NCBI GenBank assembly: GCA_005791855.1
Contig: SXUH01000164.1
Location: 1-13,452, forward strand
Direction of reading: 5' to 3'
From: Bdellovibrionales bacterium
Lineage (GTDB): Bacteria > Bdellovibrionota > Bacteriovoracia > Bacteriovoracales > Bacteriovoracaceae
Length of the DNA stretch: 13,452 nt
Position 1 is the first letter of the stretch. Each line of letters begins with the position of its first letter. This document shows positions 5,056 through 12,162 of this stretch, one piece after another. Under the pieces are notes generated by a model. That model did not search any database. It worked only from the letters and a program-made list of their open reading frames with translations, and was not told the origin of the DNA. Position numbers and translations under genes: made by a program.

Positions 5056-6214
5056 TTTGTTCTCCTTCTTCGGGGGGCCTTATCTTCGGCAGGTAGCGGA
5101 CCTTCCCCGTGAGGAAGACCTTGGCGTTCTTTCCCTTCTTCTTGTAGAGAGCGAGGATCGTCCCTTCGGGGATCCGGAGCTCCTCCTCCCATTCGACGAA
5201 GACCGAGTCCAGGCACTTGGGATGGTACCAGCACTCGATCTCCTGGCCCTCAACACAGAGGACCCCGCGGCCCGGTTCGGTGAGGGGGGTTCCCTCGGAG
5301 ACCTTGCACTGCCGGAGCAGGACCCGGTTCCGGTAGAGGTACGCCTCGGGCCGGAGGATCAGCTTCTTTTCGTTCATCTTGTAGCCCGCGAGCACGGCCC
5401 GGCCGCCGGCGGTGGTGCTCAGGACGTCGCCGTAGGAATGGAGGACCACGCCGTCGTGGGTGCCTTCTTCCCGTTCTTCATCCTGGAACCAGAGGTTCCC
5501 GCCGCCCAGGAACTTCGCCGGCACGGTCTTCTCGAGGTACGGGAGGAACTCTTCCCTCCAGGGAAGGCACTGGTGGACCTTCACTTGGTCGCCCGTGACC
5601 GGAAGGCCGAAGTTCTCCGCGAGCTTCAGCACTTCCTTCTTGGTGAGGTCGGCGAGCGGAAGGTAGAGGCTCCCGAGGATGTGCGACGGGAGCCGGGAGA
5701 GGAGGTCCGAGTGGTCGTTCTCCTCGTCGTTGGAGCTGTGGACGAAGTAGGCCCCCGTGCTCTCCGGCAGGATCTTGGCGAAGTGGCCCGTGGCGAGCTT
5801 GTCGATCTCGAGCTCCCGCATCTTCTCCACGAGCACGCGCAGCCGGAGGTCGTGGCAGCTCCAGCAGGGACTGTGGTGGGTCCCGGTGAGGCGGGCCCCG
5901 ATCCACTGCTCCACCACCTGCTCCTGGAACTCCGAGGAGGCCCGCACGACGTAGTGAGGGACGCCGAGGCGGTGGCAGAACTCCTTGATCTCCTCCAGGC
6001 GAGGGGCGTCGATGTGGCAGGAGAAGAGCTCGCTCCCGGGAACGGGAGACTGATCCCATCCGGTAATCACCGTGACCCCGACGAGGTCGAACTTCTGGAG
6101 TTTCAACAGGTAGGCGCTGATGTAGGAGCAGATCCCTCCCGAGAGGGCCACGAGGATCTTCTCCCGCCGAGCGTTCCGGTCTGGATTGTAGGCTTCGTCC
6201 AGCTGCTTTTTCAT
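5021..6214 (-). CDS. Divergent MnmA paralogue (PP-loop protein, altered ATP site)
   Basis: The 397-residue product follows the MnmA architecture along its whole length: N-terminal PP-loop domain, central domain and C-terminal barrel. LVALSGGICS (21-30) replaces the usual SGGVDS, so the PP-loop Asp is C29. HSPCWSCHDLRLRVL contains C117 and C120, with C120 aligned to the MnmA nucleophile. ATGHFA is at 141-146. C216 in KVHQCLPWREEF aligns with the persulfide cysteine. The C120-C216 spacing (96) equals that in the neighbouring mnmA. The ATP/tRNA motif KDQ(S/T)YFL is degraded to NDHSDLL. It may thiolate another substrate, act as a sulfur carrier, or be regulatory. I chose the ATG at 6214 because GAGG lies 7 nt upstream; the ATG at 6220 is too close to it. 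Confidence 0.85.
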   Translation of the reverse strand: MKKQLDEAYNPDRNARREKILVALSGGICSYISAYLLKLQKFDLVGVTVITGWDQSPVPGSELFSCHIDAPRLEEIKEFCHRLGVPHYVVRASSEFQEQVVEQWIGARLTGTHHSPCWSCHDLRLRVLVEKMRELEIDKLATGHFAKILPESTGAYFVHSSNDEENDHSDLLSRLPSHILGSLYLPLADLTKKEVLKLAENFGLPVTGDQVKVHQCLPWREEFLPYLEKTVPAKFLGGGNLWFQDEEREEGTHDGVVLHSYGDVLSTTAGGRAVLAGYKMNEKKLILRPEAYLYRNRVLLRQCKVSEGTPLTEPGRGVLCVEGQEIECWYHPKCLDSVFVEWEEELRIPEGTILALYKKKGKNAKVFLTGKVRYLPKIRPPEEGEQSVPKADYARDF

Positions 6215-6280
6215 GTCCATGCCTCGATTGTATTCTAATTTCTCTTCAGGTTCCACGCCGAAATACCGATTGTTCATCTG

Positions 6281-6841
6281 ATGAACCAGAACTTCGGGCT
6301 CTACCTCTTTCAGAAAGATAAAAAAGACCTGCACGTCCTCAAGGACCTGATGCAGCTCCTGCGCACCACCTCGCCGAGCAAGCTGGTGAGCTTCTCCTAC
6401 GTCGAGGCGAAGACCTCGCTCATCCCGCACCTCTCTCTCTGGGAGAACCTCCAGCTCGAGATCGGCGGGGCGACCTGGGGGGAGTTCCTGAAGGACCTCG
6501 GTCCGGAGTTCAGGGCCCTCGTCGGCCTGGTGAAGGACCCGCACCAGCTCACCGCCGACGCCTCCCACTGTGACAAGTTCATCTTCAGCCTGGTCAAGGG
6601 CATCGTGAGCCCGTCGCAGAACCTCCTCATCGACGTCAACGAAGACCTCCTCTCCCCGGCGCTCCTCCACACCTTCAAGAAGGCGTTCGTCGAAGCCACC
6701 CGGAGCAAGGTCGTCTACCTCGCCAGCGCCGAGGCCTCACTCTGGCTCGACTGCGCCTTCAGCCTCGTGACGAGGAAGGACTACAGGTTCGAGATCACCC
6801 GGCTCGGCGAGGAAGACCTCAAGCGCCACTGGGCCGCCTGA
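6281..6841 (+). CDS. Hypothetical protein resembling the C-terminal half of an ABC ATPase
   Basis: No family is certain for this 186-residue product. Several segments read like an eroded ABC ATPase. SLIPHLSLWENLQLE (47-61) resembles the region after the Q-loop, and ASHCDKFIFSLVKGI (93-107) sits where LSGGEKQRVALARAL would be. NLLIDVNEDLLSP (112-124) matches a Walker B/D-loop with the catalytic Glu position changed, and KVVYLASAEASLWLDCAFSLV (142-162) resembles the H-loop region without the His. There is no Walker A, so ATP hydrolysis is not expected. The ATG at 6281 has no ribosome site; Met24 (6350) follows AAGGA and is an alternative. It is divergent from the MnmA paralogue and overlaps the next minus-strand gene by 23 bp. 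The gene is well supported; the ABC link is my inference. Confidence 0.75.
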   Translation: MNQNFGLYLFQKDKKDLHVLKDLMQLLRTTSPSKLVSFSYVEAKTSLIPHLSLWENLQLEIGGATWGEFLKDLGPEFRALVGLVKDPHQLTADASHCDKFIFSLVKGIVSPSQNLLIDVNEDLLSPALLHTFKKAFVEATRSKVVYLASAEASLWLDCAFSLVTRKDYRFEITRLGEEDLKRHWAA

Positions 6842-7805
6842 CCTTCACCGAGCAGTTCACCTTGATCGCCGTGGTGGTGAACTTGTTCATGGGCTTCACC
6901 CGGATCTGGAGGCTCCAGTCTCCGACCGTGACCTCCACGCTCGCCGTCTGGTGGAACCCGGAGACCACGGGCGCGTGGGAAGCCACTTCCTCGTAGGGAT
7001 GGATCTCCACCTGTGAGGAGGTCCCCGCCTTGAAGTCATGGAAGCAGATCACCTGGAGGATCCGGGGCGTGCCGAAGCCCATGAGCGGGGCCAGGTTCGT
7101 CTTAAACGCCTCCGGGTCCCGCGCCTGGGCGAGGCTCAGGATCCGGTGCATCTCCCTGGCGATGCGAGCGTAGTAGGCCTTGAGGATGTCCCGGGAAGCC
7201 GGGGCGAGGTCCCCGGGGAGCTCGGAGAACCCCTCCCGGACCCAGGATTTGAAGTCGCCGCCGAACTCCAGCCCGTTGGCCCCGTGGAGGTCCAGCGCCA
7301 TGCGGTTGAACTCCAGGTCCACGAGCTGGTTGAAGCTCGCCTGCACCTCCTCCGGAAGGCCCGGGAAGTACTGGCGGAAGAAGCTCTTGATCCCCCCGCT
7401 CTTGGTGTTCACGTAGGCGTTCCTCTTGTTGAGCTTGAGGCTCAGGGGCTGCTCGCCCCGGCCCGTGTCGAACAGGAGGTCGGCTTCGTGGTAGGTGGAG
7501 CGCACGGAGGTGTTACTGAACTTCCCGAGGAGGCGCAGGTTCGACGGAGCTTCCCCGAGGTAGGCGACGATGGCGTCTGCGGTGGCGCCCGCGACGTCGC
7601 GGAGGAACGGGAGCATCTGCGGGTAGAACTGCCGGACCATCCGGTCCTGCTGCGAGAGGACCGAGAGGTAGTTGGCGTCCAGGCCCTCCTGGAAGCGGAG
7701 CTCTTCGTCTCGTTTCTTCGCGAGGTTCTTCGCCACCAGGTACTCGAAGAGGGAGCCCTTGACCTCGTTGAAGAGGGCCTCTTTTTTCACCTGGTCCTGG
7801 GACAT
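6819..7805 (-). CDS. Hypothetical protein with PD-(D/E)XK nuclease-like features
   Basis: The 328-residue product is soluble, with no signal peptide. Near the N-terminus, EVKGSLFEYLVAKNL (14-28) resembles the first helix of restriction-endonuclease folds with E21. Residues 107-124 give EADLLF, a turn, then PLSLK: D109, 13 residues, S122-x-K124, a D-x(n)-[E/S]-x-K arrangement. A basic conserved-looking segment follows (NKRNAYVNTKSGGIKSFF, 126-143). The C-terminal WSLQIRVKPMNKF and IKVNCSVK recall the end of HaeIII/HpaII-type enzymes. No methyltransferase is nearby. The ATG is one base after the gsk stop with only a weak ribosome site, which implies translational coupling. The nuclease role is a hypothesis; the gene itself is secure. 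Confidence 0.78.
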   Translation of the reverse strand: MSQDQVKKEALFNEVKGSLFEYLVAKNLAKKRDEELRFQEGLDANYLSVLSQQDRMVRQFYPQMLPFLRDVAGATADAIVAYLGEAPSNLRLLGKFSNTSVRSTYHEADLLFDTGRGEQPLSLKLNKRNAYVNTKSGGIKSFFRQYFPGLPEEVQASFNQLVDLEFNRMALDLHGANGLEFGGDFKSWVREGFSELPGDLAPASRDILKAYYARIAREMHRILSLAQARDPEAFKTNLAPLMGFGTPRILQVICFHDFKAGTSSQVEIHPYEEVASHAPVVSGFHQTASVEVTVGDWSLQIRVKPMNKFTTTAIKVNCSVKVRRPSGA

Positions 7806-7806
7806 G

Positions 7807-9108
7807 CTACTTCGCCCAGTAGGCTTCTTCCAGGCCGTCTTCCTTCTCCGGAAGCCCCCGGAGGAGCCGCGGGGAGTTCTGGCTCAGGACCTCGAAGGAG
7901 ACGCGGTTGGCGTACTTGCTGATCTGGGAGATGGACGAGTACGTGAGGAACTTCGCCGAGTGCTTCGGGGAGTTCGGCACCTTGATCCGGTGGTAGAGGT
8001 TCGCGCTGAGGTCATGGAGCACGGCCGCGAGGGCGGCGTCGCCGGCGCCGTTGGTGTTCTTGATCATGAGGGGGCCGCCGCGGAACGGATTGATGTGCGA
8101 GTAGACCTTGAGGATCTCTCCCTGGCAGTCGCCCCGGCGCATGGCCCGGGAGTACTCGAACTTGTTGTAGTCCACGATGGCCTTGGTGTGGAGGGGCTCC
8201 TTGGTCGCCCGCGCCTGCTGGGAATCGGTGAGCGCGCCGATGTAGAGGCCCCGGGCGCCGACGGTGAGGAGGACGATCTCGCACATGTCGAGGAGCCGCT
8301 CGGTGGCGAGCAGCGGGTCGGCGATGTCGGTGAGGGAGAAGGCCTCCGCCTCGTTCATGGCGATGACCGAGACGTACCTCGGGATGAAGTCCAGGAGGAG
8401 CTTCTTCTTCTCCAGCACGAGGCCACTGGTCCCGAGGGAGAGGACCACCGGCACGTTGGCGTTCTTCGCGACCTCCACCGCGCGCAGCGTGGACTTGTAG
8501 ATCGGCGACGTCTCGTCCCGGAAGGTGTAGGCCGAGATGAGGAGGGCGGCGGAGTTTTCGATCACGTCCACCGGGATGAACTCCGGCGAGAGGTCGTTCA
8601 TGCAGCCCTTGCTGATGGCGAAGGTGCGCTCCGAATCCGGGCTCACGAAGCACAGCGCCCGGCCCATGGGCCGCGGGCAGGGCTGGAGGTAGCTCAGGTT
8701 CACCTTCGAGCTCGTGTTGCAGATGTACTTGAAGGCGTAGTCGCCGAGCTCGATGTTCTTGTTGATGGTCCCCAGGGCCACGGAGGGAGAGTCCGAGAGG
8801 ATGGAGAAGTTGTGGAGCGTGTTCCCCACCGATCCGCCGGGGAACTCTCCGGAGATCGTGCCCTGGTTCTTGTGCTTCCAGTAGATGGTGTCGGCCAGGG
8901 CGTCGTCGATGATGAAGGACTCGCCTTTCTTGAACCGGTGCTCGCTCAGGAACGAATCTTCCACCGGGATCTCGATGTCCACCAGGAGCTGGTCGATCCC
9001 CACCACGTAGACGTTCCCGGGCCGGTTGATTTCGTCGTCGAAGGAGCTCCTCTGCTTGTCTTCGACGGGGAAATAGTGCTTGGTGTTGCGCCGGCCAGGG
9101 AACTTCAT
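7807..9108 (-). CDS. gsk: Inosine/guanosine kinase (PfkB family)
   Basis: Gsk phosphorylates guanosine and inosine to GMP and IMP with ATP in purine salvage, in the cytosol. The 433-residue product is nearly identical in length to E. coli Gsk (434) and starts with the same kind of sequence (MKFPGRR.TKHYFPV). Family marks are VGIDQ.LVDIE (36-46), GGSVGNTLHN (91-100), SERTFAISKG.MN (139-151), MNEAEAFSLT (241-250) and the PfkB signature NTNGAGDAALAA (351-362) with D357 as catalytic base. The C-terminal SPRLLRGLPEKEDGLEEAYW (412-431) is characteristic. AGAGG lies 5 nt before the ATG, and a plausible promoter is just upstream. The downstream nuclease-like gene follows after one base. Confidence 0.95.
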   Translation of the reverse strand: MKFPGRRNTKHYFPVEDKQRSSFDDEINRPGNVYVVGIDQLLVDIEIPVEDSFLSEHRFKKGESFIIDDALADTIYWKHKNQGTISGEFPGGSVGNTLHNFSILSDSPSVALGTINKNIELGDYAFKYICNTSSKVNLSYLQPCPRPMGRALCFVSPDSERTFAISKGCMNDLSPEFIPVDVIENSAALLISAYTFRDETSPIYKSTLRAVEVAKNANVPVVLSLGTSGLVLEKKKLLLDFIPRYVSVIAMNEAEAFSLTDIADPLLATERLLDMCEIVLLTVGARGLYIGALTDSQQARATKEPLHTKAIVDYNKFEYSRAMRRGDCQGEILKVYSHINPFRGGPLMIKNTNGAGDAALAAVLHDLSANLYHRIKVPNSPKHSAKFLTYSSISQISKYANRVSFEVLSQNSPRLLRGLPEKEDGLEEAYWAK

Positions 9109-9130
9109 ACTAACCTCTTAATGTAATGCT

Positions 9131-9159
9131 TTTATAGACCAATCCGGGGTGCTTTGGAA
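9131..9159 (-). promoter_or_regulatory. Possible gsk promoter
   Basis: On the minus strand TATAAA (9136-9131) matches the -10 consensus at five of six positions. TTCCAA (9159-9154) is a weak -35 at 17-bp spacing. Transcription would start near 9124, giving a leader of about 15 nt that still contains the AGAGG ribosome site. Confidence 0.45.
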
Positions 9160-9161
9160 GA

Positions 9162-9183
9162 GTCCCGTGGACGAAATCGGGAC
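9162..9183. promoter_or_regulatory. Inverted repeat GTCCCG-N10-CGGGAC between gsk and the amidohydrolase gene
   Basis: A perfect 6+10+6 dyad with half-site centres 16 bp apart lies just upstream of the possible gsk -35 and 21 bp before the start of the divergent gene. The position suits a dimeric regulator controlling both directions. A stem in RNA is less likely given the lack of a following T-run. Confidence 0.4.
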
Positions 9184-9203
9184 CCTTATGGTAAATTCTT
9201 CAC

Positions 9204-10019
9204 ATGTTTGATTCCTCTCAACCCCAGAAGTCTCCCCTCTTCGATTATTACGCTCCCCTAGGAAATAAATATCGTGGACTCCTGTCCATCCCGCACTCGG
9301 GAGAGACCATCCCGGAGGTGTTCCGGCCCTACCTCTCCGGGGACGAGCTCGCCTACCGGGAGGACGTGGACTTCAAGGTGAACGAGCTGGTGGACATCGA
9401 GGCCCTGCAGAAGGCCGGGGTCGCGGTGCTCGTGGCCCACGTCCACCGGGTGTGCGTGGACCTCAACCGGGCGGAGGAGAACTGCGTCCTCTTCTGGAAG
9501 GAGAACACCCAGGGGAAGAAGCTCGTGGTGAAGGACCCGACCAAAGAAGAGGCCGAGCGGTTCATCGAGAGCTTCCACCGGCCCTACTACGAAATCCTCA
9601 AGGCGACCCTCCTCGATCTGGAGAAGAGGAAGAAGGGCCCGGTCTCCATGGTCGACCTCCACAGCATGCCGTCGTGTCCCACCGCCTACCACATGAAGCA
9701 GAACCCGAACCAGAAGATGCACCGGCCAGACTTCTGCATCAGCGACCGGAAGGGCCTCACCTGCAGCAAGGAGTTCATCGAGTTCTTCCAGCGCGAGCTC
9801 ACCACCCTGGGGCACGAGTCGTCGCTCAACGACCCCTACGTCGGCGGCTTCGTCACCGAGTACGTCCACCGCTTCCGCACCAACAACATCCAGATCGAGG
9901 TGAACCGGAAGATCTACATGGACGAGAGAGAGAAGAAGCTCCTCCCCGAGAAGGTCCTCCACCTCCGGCCCATCCTCACCAACACGCTGATCAAGGGCTT
10001 CGAGAAGTTCGACTCGTAG
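9204..10019 (+). CDS. N-formylglutamate amidohydrolase family protein
   Basis: The family hydrolyses N-formyl-L-glutamate (last step of one histidine degradation route) or related N-formyl/N-acyl amino acids. The 271-residue cytosolic product shows IPHSGETIPEVF (29-40), EDVDFKV (53-59), RVCVDLNRAEEN (82-93), MVDLHSMPS (149-157), YVGGFVTEY (212-220) and IQIEVNR (229-235), the core motifs of the family including likely metal or substrate contacts. No hut genes are nearby, so the substrate is open. The ATG at 9204 has no visible ribosome site and may be translated from a very short leader. It converges on the next gene with 22 bp between stops. Confidence 0.88.
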   Translation: MFDSSQPQKSPLFDYYAPLGNKYRGLLSIPHSGETIPEVFRPYLSGDELAYREDVDFKVNELVDIEALQKAGVAVLVAHVHRVCVDLNRAEENCVLFWKENTQGKKLVVKDPTKEEAERFIESFHRPYYEILKATLLDLEKRKKGPVSMVDLHSMPSCPTAYHMKQNPNQKMHRPDFCISDRKGLTCSKEFIEFFQRELTTLGHESSLNDPYVGGFVTEYVHRFRTNNIQIEVNRKIYMDEREKKLLPEKVLHLRPILTNTLIKGFEKFDS

Positions 10020-10041
10020 GACAGTACTGCTTGAAATCGTC

Positions 10042-11259
10042 TCAGTGGATCGTCATGTCCTCGGGTTTGCCCGGCAGCTCTTCCTTCACTTTCTTCAGGT
10101 AGAGGTTCATCTTCTCGTCCGGGGTCAGCTCGGCATGGGGAACGGGCGCTTCGCGCTCCAGCGAGAGCTTCTTCTCGATCTCCTCGATCTCGATCTTCCG
10201 CTGGAGGGCGATGTTCGGATCCTCGTGGTCGCTCCAGATCTTCCGCGTGGTGAAGGTCTTGCCGTACTGCTTGAGCGCGAACTTGTAGAGGGCCCGCAGC
10301 TGGATCGCGTTGGTCCGGCCCCGCTCGAGGTAGAAGATCATCTCCTTGAGCATGTCGACGTTCTGCAGGTCCTGGGACCAGGCCGAGAAGAGGTAGAGCA
10401 TCCCTTCCTGGTCCACCTGCCGGGCGAAGTTGAGCTGCTTGAACTCCTTGTAGAGGAACTCGCTCATGGCCCGGTCGACCGGGGTGAAGGAAACGGTCTC
10501 GAGGAACTTCGCCCGGAGGGCCCGCGAGTCCTCGCTGCGCTTCTCGGTCTTGAGCACGTAGGAGTAGATGCTCCCGTTGTCGTAGGTCAGCACGAGCTCG
10601 AGCATGTAGTCCTGGTCCTTCGAGGCGAGCTCGACCAGCGCGCTCTCCCCGTTCTTGATGAGCCCGTACCGCACGGTCTCCGCCGGGAGGATCTTCGAGC
10701 GCAGGTGGAGGATGTAGAGGTCGTAGATCATCTTCTCGAGGCTCTTGGACCGCACCTCGATCCGGTGGGAGAAGAGGTCCTTCCAGACCGTCTCCACCGG
10801 GAACTTCAGGATGGTCTTGCGCACGTAGGGAAGCTCGAAGAGGTCCTGTCCGTGGGAGTGGTCCTGGTAGAGCGACATGGGGAGCGTGTAGATCCGGGAG
10901 AGCTCGCGCTCACCGGAGGAGAGGAACACCATCCCGAGCTGGGGCTGGCCCTTCGGCCCCGTGCTCTCGAGGAGCGGCACGGTTTTGAACAGCGGGTGGC
11001 GCACCGGAAGGGGGATCAGGCTGTTCCGGAGCGGGAACTCCTTCCACAGCTGGCCGTAGTCTTCTTTGTAGACCGGGATCTCTTCGACGGCGGTGGGAGC
11101 GAGGTAGGAGGCCTTGTACCCTTCCACCTTGTAGTACTTGTTCCACCCCTGGCCCCGGACCCAGCTGGAGTAGAGCTTGTACGGATAGCCCTTCAGGGTG
11201 ATGTAGCCCCCGATCACGACGAGCGAGACGGTGAAAAGGACGCCCAGGAGGATGCGCAT
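10042..11259 (-). CDS. Membrane-anchored hypothetical protein (405 aa)
   Basis: I do not recognise a family. One N-terminal hydrophobic segment (about 3-22, ILLGVLFTVSLVVIGGYITL) should act as an uncleaved anchor or signal, placing the remainder outside the cytoplasm. The body is rich in Tyr, Leu and charged residues, with mixed strand/helix character and no cysteines. The last 70 residues (from about 335) are helical, strongly charged and likely coiled-coil or extended. The ATG at 11259 is preceded by AAGG at about 10 nt. It stands alone on the minus strand, divergent from the lipoprotein gene. Confidence 0.78.
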   Translation of the reverse strand: MRILLGVLFTVSLVVIGGYITLKGYPYKLYSSWVRGQGWNKYYKVEGYKASYLAPTAVEEIPVYKEDYGQLWKEFPLRNSLIPLPVRHPLFKTVPLLESTGPKGQPQLGMVFLSSGERELSRIYTLPMSLYQDHSHGQDLFELPYVRKTILKFPVETVWKDLFSHRIEVRSKSLEKMIYDLYILHLRSKILPAETVRYGLIKNGESALVELASKDQDYMLELVLTYDNGSIYSYVLKTEKRSEDSRALRAKFLETVSFTPVDRAMSEFLYKEFKQLNFARQVDQEGMLYLFSAWSQDLQNVDMLKEMIFYLERGRTNAIQLRALYKFALKQYGKTFTTRKIWSDHEDPNIALQRKIEIEEIEKKLSLEREAPVPHAELTPDEKMNLYLKKVKEELPGKPEDMTIH

Positions 11260-11347
11260 GGGTGGGTAACCTTAAGCCTTTAAAAGAACGATGGTCTTCC
11301 TACTACTTTACCGGAATTTAAGAAAAACTCATGAATTTATTCAAAGT

Positions 11348-11370
11348 ACCGATTAGTGAGATAAATCGGT
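11348..11370. promoter_or_regulatory. Inverted repeat ACCGAT-N11-ATCGGT upstream of the lipoprotein gene
   Basis: Perfect 6-bp arms flank an 11-bp spacer, ending 22 bp before the lipoprotein start, inside the AT-rich 133-bp divergent region. A T-run follows (11373-11377), so it could fold as a weak terminator. No plus-strand gene lies immediately upstream, so an operator is the better reading. Confidence 0.4.
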
Positions 11371-11392
11371 CGGTTTTTAGGGGACTGCCTTT

Positions 11393-12157
11393 ATGAAAAA
11401 GATCATTGGCCTTCTATCCACACTCGCCTTCCTCGCGGCCTGCGACGCTCCTCAGAGAACGCGCATGCCGGGGAACTACACCAACACCGACGCCCTCGGC
11501 TCCGGTGTCGTGACCGGCGGCTGGGTGGATACCACTTCCGGTGCCAACGGAGGGACGACCTCCGGGACCACCAGCGGAAGCACGGGCGGTGGAACGACCG
11601 GCGGCACGCCGGCGCCCGGGTTTGAAAACTGCGACCTCGCGGACCGGTACCAGACTCCGGAGATCGGCGCCTTCGGCCTGTGCCAGAGCACGCTGGACGA
11701 GACCATCCTGCGGGTCCGCCCGAGCCTGACGTCGACCAACATCCGGACCTGCCTCATCCCGGCGTACAAGGATAGCACCGGGAGCTCGACCTACATCGGC
11801 CAGCCTCAGTGCACCTACTTCGAGGCCAACAAGGTGATCCAGGGGAAGCTCTACAAGTCGCGCTCGGGCTTCGAGAACTATCCGCTCAACGGCGTGATGG
11901 TGATGAAGGAGCCGCTCATGGGCGAGTACTTTAAGTGCATGAACGCCTACGTGAGCTGGCGGGAGATCAGCTGCATGCCCCAGTCCGGAACTCCGGCGAT
12001 GTCCCCGGCCTACTGCAACTACTGGATGCCGGCCTGTCCCTACGGTGCGAACACCAACGCCGCCTGCGCGCAGGAGGCCCGGAACTTCATGAACGGCCTG
12101 TGCACGAGCTTCAAATCGAGGTACGCCAACTCCTACCTGGACATCCGGCTTAAGTAA
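11393..12157 (+). CDS. Cysteine-rich lipoprotein with Gly/Thr/Ser linker
   Basis: The 254-residue product has a lipoprotein signal (MKKIIGLLSTLAFLAAC) with lipobox LAAC and lipidated C17. The residue after it is Asp, which in E. coli would favour inner-membrane retention; whether this holds here is unknown. Residues 47-76 are a low-complexity Gly/Thr/Ser linker. The C-terminal domain (about 77-254) has ten cysteines (80, 97, 120, 140, 182, 194, 208, 215, 225, 237), an even number suggesting up to five disulfides in the periplasm or at the surface. I recognise no family. GGGG about 10 nt upstream of the ATG is a loose ribosome site. The stop lies 5 bp from the stop of the next, convergent gene. 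Confidence 0.85.
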   Translation: MKKIIGLLSTLAFLAACDAPQRTRMPGNYTNTDALGSGVVTGGWVDTTSGANGGTTSGTTSGSTGGGTTGGTPAPGFENCDLADRYQTPEIGAFGLCQSTLDETILRVRPSLTSTNIRTCLIPAYKDSTGSSTYIGQPQCTYFEANKVIQGKLYKSRSGFENYPLNGVMVMKEPLMGEYFKCMNAYVSWREISCMPQSGTPAMSPAYCNYWMPACPYGANTNAACAQEARNFMNGLCTSFKSRYANSYLDIRLK

Positions 12158-12162
12158 GGAAC

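Noticed and set aside
3991..5112. Long plus-strand open frame opposite the M28-like gene
   Set aside because: Antisense to a gene with a signal peptide, ribosome site and family motifs; product composition is typical of a shadow frame.
5057..6238. Long plus-strand open frame opposite the MnmA paralogue
   Set aside because: Composition-driven antisense frame with no recognisable motif.
6215..6670. N-terminal extension of the MnmA paralogue beyond Met at 6214
   Set aside because: The extra residues run antisense through the 6281 gene, look like shadow sequence, and the ribosome site fits the ATG at 6214.
7672..9126. 484-codon plus-strand open frame opposite gsk
   Set aside because: Gsk is unmistakable on the other strand; the product is an Arg/Val/Glu/Gly-rich artefact.
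10045..11283. 412-codon plus-strand open frame opposite the membrane-anchored protein
   Set aside because: The minus-strand frame has a clean membrane anchor and balanced composition; this frame has the usual antisense bias.
11348..11377. ACCGAT/ATCGGT hairpin followed by a T-run as a terminator
   Set aside because: Six-bp stem with an 11-nt loop is weak, and there is no plus-strand gene just upstream needing termination.
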